The notes under the pieces are model-generated. The model saw nothing but the letters and a program-made list of their open reading frames with translations. It was not told the DNA's origin and ran no database searches. A stretch of 64,000 nt of DNA from Pseudoduganella flava (GTDB taxonomy: Bacteria; Pseudomonadota; Gammaproteobacteria; Burkholderiales; Burkholderiaceae_D), in NCBI RefSeq assembly GCF_007830495.1, contig NZ_VLKW01000015.1:20105-84104 (forward strand), read 5' to 3'. The position numbers and the translations under genes were made by a program. The first letter of the stretch is position 1; each line of letters starts with the position of its first letter. This document shows positions 59,800 through 64,000 of the stretch, piece by piece.

Positions 59800-60690
59800 C
59801 TAACGGTTTTTGGAGGCCTCCTTTGCCTCCTGCCACCGCTGAACGGCAGCGCGGATATATGCCTCCAGGGTGGTGGCCCCGCGCACCGGATCGGCAGGCC
59901 ACCGGTCGCTTTCATCGAGCACGGTGCCGGTCATGCACGTGTACGTGATGGCCGCGCGTTCCGAAAAGCCCATCTGCCGGAACGCCGCCGTCCACTGCTC
60001 GCGCGGGACCACGTCGACCTTGACGCGCTTGCCCAGCGCCTCGGCCATGGCCGCCGCCACTTCGCCCGCCGTGTAGCGCCGCGGCCCCTCCACATAGCGG
60101 ATCGCCGGCTCGTCGTCAGCATCGATCAGCCGCCGCGCGGCCGCCTCGCCCAGGTCTTCCGGCGCCACCATCGGCAGCGCATAGTCGGCCGGGAAAAAGC
60201 TGGGCAGCTTGCCGGACGCGGCGACCGCGTCGAGCATGCCCGTCCAGTTGCTCATGTAATAGGCCGCGCGGTTCACGGCCACGCGGCCGAGCCGCGCGCG
60301 TAGCGCTTCCTCGAACTCGAACAGCACGGTAAGGTCGCCGCACGGCGTGCCGGGCCGCGCGCCATACGTGGATGCCGCGACCACCTTGCGCAATCCCGAG
60401 CCTTCCACGGCCGCGGCGATCGCTGCCGCGTTGGCGCGCTCCACCGCATCGGTATCGGTCGAAGGTTCGGCCGGGGGATTGAGCAGGAACGCGCTGGTGC
60501 CGGAGCGCAGGATGTCGCGCAGCGCGGGGACGTCGTGGATGTCCGCCACGGCGACCTGCGCGCCTTCCGCAGCCAGATCGGCCGCGTGTTCGCGATGATG
60601 GGTAACGATGGTCACGGGTTCGCCGCGCCGGAGCAGCGAGCGTGCCGTTGCCGAGCCGACGTGGCCGGTGCCGCCAACGATGATGTGCAT
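59800..60690 (-). CDS. NmrA-like NAD(P)-binding protein
   Basis: 296 residues of the atypical SDR group (NmrA/HSCARG/YtfG). Nucleotide motif IIVGGTGHVGSATARSLL, then NPPAEPSTDTDA, VVAASTYGAR and YYMSNWTGML; the usual catalytic Tyr-x-x-x-Lys is absent. Likely redox sensor or quinone reductase-like; substrate unknown. It stands alone at the border of the low-GC Rhs locus. Confidence 0.87.
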   Translation of the reverse strand: MHIIVGGTGHVGSATARSLLRRGEPVTIVTHHREHAADLAAEGAQVAVADIHDVPALRDILRSGTSAFLLNPPAEPSTDTDAVERANAAAIAAAVEGSGLRKVVAASTYGARPGTPCGDLTVLFEFEEALRARLGRVAVNRAAYYMSNWTGMLDAVAASGKLPSFFPADYALPMVAPEDLGEAAARRLIDADDEPAIRYVEGPRRYTAGEVAAAMAEALGKRVKVDVVPREQWTAAFRQMGFSERAAITYTCMTGTVLDESDRWPADPVRGATTLEAYIRAAVQRWQEAKEASKNR

Positions 60691-60777
60691 GGCGTTGCCT
60701 CCTTTCGGGTGAAAGATGAGGGCAGGTTACGGCTTCGTGGTGACAGGTTTTGTCAGGAGTGGCAATCGTACGCGGGC

Positions 60778-60960
60778 TTACCAGTCGCCGCGCCACCGCG
60801 CGCAGTAGGCGCTTGGGCGATCGAGGCCGGATGCTGTGCCGATGCTGTACAGCTCCTCGATGATCGCTCCCCTTTCGATAGTGCCGATGTCGCCCGCGAA
60901 GCGATTGATGAAGTCGTAGGCTTCGGTGAGCGCGGCGAGCCGTTTGCACCGGCAACACAT
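60778..60960 (-). CDS. Short ORF, possible immunity-like fragment
   Basis: 60 residues (…LTEAYDFINRFAGDIG… ending ARWRGDW). The composition looks protein-like, and the Trp-rich C-terminus resembles small contact-inhibition immunity proteins, but I cannot name a family. The N-terminal MCCRCKR is doubtful and no ribosome site is clear. It may be the 3' remnant of a longer gene at the end of the Rhs cassette. Confidence 0.35.
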   Translation of the reverse strand: MCCRCKRLAALTEAYDFINRFAGDIGTIERGAIIEELYSIGTASGLDRPSAYCARWRGDW

Positions 60961-60963
60961 ATC

Positions 60964-61110
60964 CTATGCCGATGCCCCCTGCGATGAGGTCCTGCTCACA
61001 TGCTCCGAAAGTGATGTGAACCGGACGCCCTTCATCCGATGGGGAGTGCCGGCGCGCGGAACTGTTCGGAGCAGATCATCTGCGCGATCTCCACGCAGGG
61101 AGCAGCACGA
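60964..61110 (-). pseudogene. Decayed C-terminus of an immunity (Imm11-like) gene
   Basis: Read leftward in two frames, this stretch encodes EIAQMICSEQF and, after a frameshift near 61040, MKGVRFTSLSEH. These line up with EVFSLVCTADF and LRGLKFTPLDD in the intact product at 62699-63325. The upstream half is gone. Confidence 0.5.
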
Positions 61111-61166
61111 TGCTGTGATAGTTGGTGCCGATGGCAAGGCGGGCCATGATCCGTGGCGCCGACTAC

Positions 61167-61739
61167 TCACTGCGGTAATCGTTCCAGCCCCATGCGCAAC
61201 CCCTTAGCTCTGCACAGGCTCACGAACTGCTCGGATACCACGACCAGGAACGGGTGAGCGCGGTCGCGCGCGATGTGGAAGGGCATGTCGAAACGTTTGC
61301 GATAGACGATCTTGTCGATGATGTTGCCCGCGCCGGCAAGCGGCCGTGAAGTCGAGCGGGACTCGTCAACCAGGTCGCAGTAGATTTTCACTTTGCATAA
61401 CCAGAAGCGCATCTCGACGCCATGCACGTCCGTCTTCAAAGGGTGAAATTCGACCTCGTCAGGCGCCGCTATCAGCAATGCACTTTTCGCCCGTTCGGTA
61501 AAGATGGGGATCGGATTGTTCGCCTTCAGGTAGTCCCACCTGCCGATCTCGTTCTTCGACAGGTATTCACCCGCTCTCCCGACAGCAGTTGTGTATTGAA
61601 GAAATTTCCCGGGAATGCTGTCGGTGACGAAATAGTCGTAGAGACGGGAGCTGCCATCCCGCAGGACGATCGGGTCTTCCTCGACACTGGAAGGCTTGAA
61701 CAGCGAGTACAGATTGGTTTTGTAGCCGTCGTTGGACAT
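61167..61739 (-). CDS. Imm11-like (DUF1629-type) immunity protein, divergent copy
   Basis: 190 residues: SLFKPSSVEEDPIVLRDGSS, FHPLKTDVHGVEMRFWLCKV, then a C-terminal FLVVVSEQFVSLCRAKGLRM which matches the tail pattern of the two neighbouring immunity products. Cytosolic. It starts 5 bp after the preceding immunity gene. Inferred role: neutralises an Rhs-type toxin. The family name is from general resemblance, moderate certainty. Confidence 0.6.
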   Translation of the reverse strand: MSNDGYKTNLYSLFKPSSVEEDPIVLRDGSSRLYDYFVTDSIPGKFLQYTTAVGRAGEYLSKNEIGRWDYLKANNPIPIFTERAKSALLIAAPDEVEFHPLKTDVHGVEMRFWLCKVKIYCDLVDESRSTSRPLAGAGNIIDKIVYRKRFDMPFHIARDRAHPFLVVVSEQFVSLCRAKGLRMGLERLPQ

Positions 61740-61744
61740 AGTCG

Positions 61745-62383
61745 TCAGTGAAACTGTGCGTCAGGCAAGGGCACCCCCAAAGGGGGCATACCGATAAGAC
61801 TCATCCAGTGGCACATAGGCAACACCGAGCAGATGTTGGCCGGCTGCTTTGACGCCTCCGTACAAACCAGCTCGAAGATCTCCGGGCAAAAGAACAGCGA
61901 TGGGGTCGGAATTTGCCGGGGCACGAAGCGATTGATCTCGGCATAGATCGGCACATCCGGATAGATGGTGTTGTACAGCACCTCGCCAGTTTCCAGGTCT
62001 GGTTCCTCCTCGCAGTCCGACAAGGTGCGGTCCAGCAACGCAATACTAGCACCGGCAAGAAAGAAGAAATATCGTTTCGCTGTTTCCCTGCCGTCGGCCA
62101 GCTCCATTTTGGCCGGAATCGCACGATAGGGCACCCCCACGCGATCACAAACTTGGAGAAACTCCGCTGAGACGCATGGCTGGTCGCCTTTCCCCATGTC
62201 GTACGCGATATCCTCGATCTCAGGATCGGTCACGCGCAGCACGTATTCCTTCGTCACGATGACCGCCGCCGGGTCGGGCATGAAGGTCGGCCACTCGGTG
62301 ACTCCATGGTTCAACTCCTGGGCGACGAAGGTCGGACAGCCGGGATGCTGGTCGGTGTATTGCAGGATATAGAATTCATTCAT
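61745..62383 (-). CDS. Imm11-like (DUF1629-type) immunity protein
   Basis: 212 residues from ATG 62383 (MNEFYILQYTDQHPGCPTFV), with GAGGCGA at good spacing. It aligns with the product at 62699-63325: YILQY at the start, GCP, a W-x-x-[FY]-x-PxP block, YxAIPAKMELADG, FFLAGASIALLD, a TGE segment and FxCPEIFELVC. It follows directly after an orphan toxin-tip fragment, as expected of a displaced toxin-immunity cassette. Confidence 0.68.
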   Translation of the reverse strand: MNEFYILQYTDQHPGCPTFVAQELNHGVTEWPTFMPDPAAVIVTKEYVLRVTDPEIEDIAYDMGKGDQPCVSAEFLQVCDRVGVPYRAIPAKMELADGRETAKRYFFFLAGASIALLDRTLSDCEEEPDLETGEVLYNTIYPDVPIYAEINRFVPRQIPTPSLFFCPEIFELVCTEASKQPANICSVLPMCHWMSLIGMPPLGVPLPDAQFH

Positions 62384-62396
62384 GTCGCCTCGCCCT

Positions 62397-62549
62397 TTAG
62401 CCAAAGAAGAAGTGCATGAAGTTCGCAGATTTCGCCTCGCGAAGGGCGTTCGCTGCGGCTATGCGCACGTCGTGCAGGAAAGCTGAAAGAGGATTGAGAT
62501 CGTCGTCTTCCGTTTCGTAGTGGTACCTCTTCGTGGTTGGGCTGACCTG
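62397..62549 (-). pseudogene. Orphan C-terminal tip of an Rhs-type toxin
   Basis: An open stretch of 50 codons with no start, blocked upstream by a stop at 62550-62552. It reads protein-like (TTKRYHYETEDDDLNPLSAF, LREAKSANFMHFFFG) and ends 13 bp before the immunity ATG at 62383. It looks like the tail of a toxin left behind when a new tip replaced it. Confidence 0.5.
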
Positions 62550-62698
62550 CTATAGGGGCGGGTGACAGCCCATCTAATATTCATGTGCAAGGAATCAGGC
62601 TACACTCAGCTCGACACCCGTCTTCCTTTTCGGCGCACGAAGCATTGAGTTCAGTTCGTATCATGAGGCAATTTATCATAGTGCTTGAATTTTTTTTC
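62550..62698. other. Non-coding, AT-rich junction in the Rhs locus
   Basis: Separates the orphan tip from the next immunity gene. AT-rich near 62640-62698, ending in a T-tract (TTTTTTTCTT) at the 3' end of the leftward gene. No repeat or gene seen; a likely recombination junction. Confidence 0.4.
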
Positions 62699-63325
62699 TT
62701 ACCAGTCAGCCCAAGGATCATAGATGTAGCTATCGTCCAAAGGTGTAAATTTCAACCCGCGTAGACCTCGGCCGGACGCAGTGTGAAGAAAATCAGCAGT
62801 ACAGACAAGGGAGAAAACTTCCGCGCATAGGAACAAGTGCGGCAATGCGATGTCTTTGGCAACAAACTTGGTTATCTTGCTATACACCGGAGTGTTCGGG
62901 ACGAGCACACTCATCATCGTCTCGCCAGTTTCGACAACACGCTCTACTTCGGCAATTGATTTGTCAGCATCGAGCAGAGCAACGATATCGCCAGGGAGAA
63001 AAATGGAATAATCCTTTTCGGGTTTACTACCATCCGGAAGGCGCAGATCGAGGGGAATCGCTCGGAAGGTAACGTCGTGCTCCTTACAGACGTCGAGGAA
63101 AGCGGTCGATACGTACTTTGTATTTGTACCATACATGTCGAAGTCGATGCGGTCTATTTCGCCATCGGTTATCTTTGCCGAGTACGTATTGTTTATTGGC
63201 ACAGACATTGGATTGGGTTCATAGGCGCTCCACTCCCATTGTGGAGGTGTCATTTCTAGCGCTAGGTGATGAGGACAGCCTAAGCCGTCCGCTTCGTACT
63301 GCAAGATGTACAGATCTTTTCTCAT
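62699..63325 (-). CDS. Imm11-like immunity protein for the adjacent Rhs toxin
   Basis: 208 residues (MRKDLYILQYEADGLGCPHH...), with FRAIPLDLRLPDG, YSIFLPGDIVALLDADKS, ETGETMMSVLVPNTPVYSKI and a C-terminal LRGLKFTPLDDSYIYDPWAD. Its ATG overlaps the toxin stop codon (ATGA), so the two are translationally coupled, which marks it as the cognate antitoxin. GC content is visibly below the window average. Confidence 0.72.
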   Translation of the reverse strand: MRKDLYILQYEADGLGCPHHLALEMTPPQWEWSAYEPNPMSVPINNTYSAKITDGEIDRIDFDMYGTNTKYVSTAFLDVCKEHDVTFRAIPLDLRLPDGSKPEKDYSIFLPGDIVALLDADKSIAEVERVVETGETMMSVLVPNTPVYSKITKFVAKDIALPHLFLCAEVFSLVCTADFLHTASGRGLRGLKFTPLDDSYIYDPWADW

Positions 63326-64000
63326 AGCAACCTTCCTGTATTGGGGTCAACCCGAAATCGGCCAGATTCGAGTGCCTCCCTCGCAAACTGTTGAATCTCG
63401 CGCATGCCCAACGCGAGCTGTGTATCTGACAGTGTCGGGCTTAACTGCAGCAACCTGTCACGTTTCGTCGTGATTCGGGCGGTATAAAGGGGGTGGCTGG
63501 ACCAATGTCCCGGCAGTCCTATCTGTTTCGCAAGTTGTTCGCTACCAGGAAGGAATATCCCGTTTGACGCGCCATCGCCGTTGAATCCAATCGCTTTTAA
63601 TCGATTGAACATTGGCGCATATGCGGCATCTTTTAACAGCTCGTCAGGGATCAAATGGTGATTCGCCATCCCATCCCCGCTCCGCGCCCCCATGTTCTTG
63701 CCCAGCGTAGTAGAGCACCACCCCAGCGGATCAGCCCGTCCGGTTGGATTCGCCGCATACCCATACAGGTTCGCGCCGCCCAGCAGTCCGATCGGATCCT
63801 GCCCCACATACCGCCCCACATCCGGATCGTAATACCGGAACGTGTTGTAATGCAGCCCCGTCTCCTCATCCGCGTACTGCCCCGGATAGCGGATCGGTTG
63901 TTCGATGCGCGGCACGAGTGCCGCGTCCTCGCCTCGCTCGACCTTGCCCCATGCCGAGTACTTCCCGGCCCAGCTAATCTCGCCCGCTTCGTCCGTCACT
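63322..64000 (-). CDS. Rhs-family polymorphic toxin, C-terminal part with AHH nuclease tip
   Basis: The end of an Rhs/YD-repeat protein that continues beyond the right edge. The conserved Rhs core end is visible (YADEETGLHYNTFRYYDPDV; GRYVGQDPIGLLGGANLYGY; the DPLG junction near 63715). After the junction comes a variable tip of about 130 residues with ANHHLIPDELLKD and a downstream GHWSSHPLYT, matching the AHH-type HNH-like nuclease fold. Presumed to be delivered into competing cells by type VI secretion or a similar route. The start is outside the window. Confidence 0.85.
   Translation of the reverse strand, partial: VTDEAGEISWAGKYSAWGKVERGEDAALVPRIEQPIRYPGQYADEETGLHYNTFRYYDPDVGRYVGQDPIGLLGGANLYGYAANPTGRADPLGWCSTTLGKNMGARSGDGMANHHLIPDELLKDAAYAPMFNRLKAIGFNGDGASNGIFLPGSEQLAKQIGLPGHWSSHPLYTARITTKRDRLLQLSPTLSDTQLALGMREIQQFAREALESGRFRVDPNTGRLL

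Overview
The window is high-GC DNA from a betaproteobacterium of the family Oxalobacteraceae, most likely the Massilia / Pseudoduganella / Duganella group. This rests on gene content and order (queA-tgt-yajC-secD-secF beside recG, a PEP-CTERM protein, an aru/ast arginine operon with two succinyltransferase subunits, a very large NAD-glutamate dehydrogenase), on codon use, and on dispersed GGGTCAGACCC hairpins of a kind I associate with these genomes. It is chromosomal. No tRNA, rRNA, CRISPR array or insertion sequence was seen.

Layout. 0-8 kb: a dicarboxylate/amino-acid symporter cut by the left edge, a lone amino-acid ABC ATPase, pyrC, a DUF3025 gene, a Gfo/Idh/MocA dehydrogenase, a PEP-CTERM protein, an MFS transporter with a coupled 39-residue membrane microprotein, and an SDR/TetR divergent pair with clear operators. 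8-16 kb: recG facing queA-tgt and yajC-secD-secF. 16-19 kb: three exported proteins (PIG-L deacetylase, SurE-like nucleotidase, lipoprotein). 19-24.3 kb: a sugar module made of a GPH symporter, a GH94 phosphorylase (probably cellobionic-acid type) and a GntR-type LacI regulator. In front of it lie a promoter, three operator-like sites, an 11-residue leader peptide and two consecutive intrinsic terminators. 24.4-33.8 kb: mixed small units (FRG protein, WYL regulator, GST, metal-type two-component pair, LysR/YeiH, degenerate esterase, HDOD, MarR).

33.9-47.3 kb is a complete arginine succinyltransferase catabolic block: an ArgR-type AraC regulator, then aruC, aruF, aruG, astD, astB, NAD-glutamate dehydrogenase and astE. 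Arginine is succinylated, deiminated, transaminated, oxidised and desuccinylated. The embedded GDH converts the released glutamate to 2-oxoglutarate. 47.4-53.2 kb: a small membrane protein, an Old Yellow Enzyme, a HAD phosphatase, an APC permease behind a long inverted repeat, and an S9 peptidase.

53.3-54.7 kb holds three small leftward genes: two paralogous proteins of about 82 residues flanking an exported TonB-C protein. All three have near-identical promoters with the same upstream motif at exactly the same distance from the -10. This looks like an undescribed mini-regulon. An orphan FtsX/MacB permease and a Fur-boxed TonB-dependent receptor follow. 59.4-64 kb ends in an Rhs polymorphic-toxin locus read leftward: an Rhs C-terminus with an AHH nuclease tip, three intact related immunity genes, a displaced toxin tip and a decayed immunity remnant, all in DNA poorer in GC than the rest.
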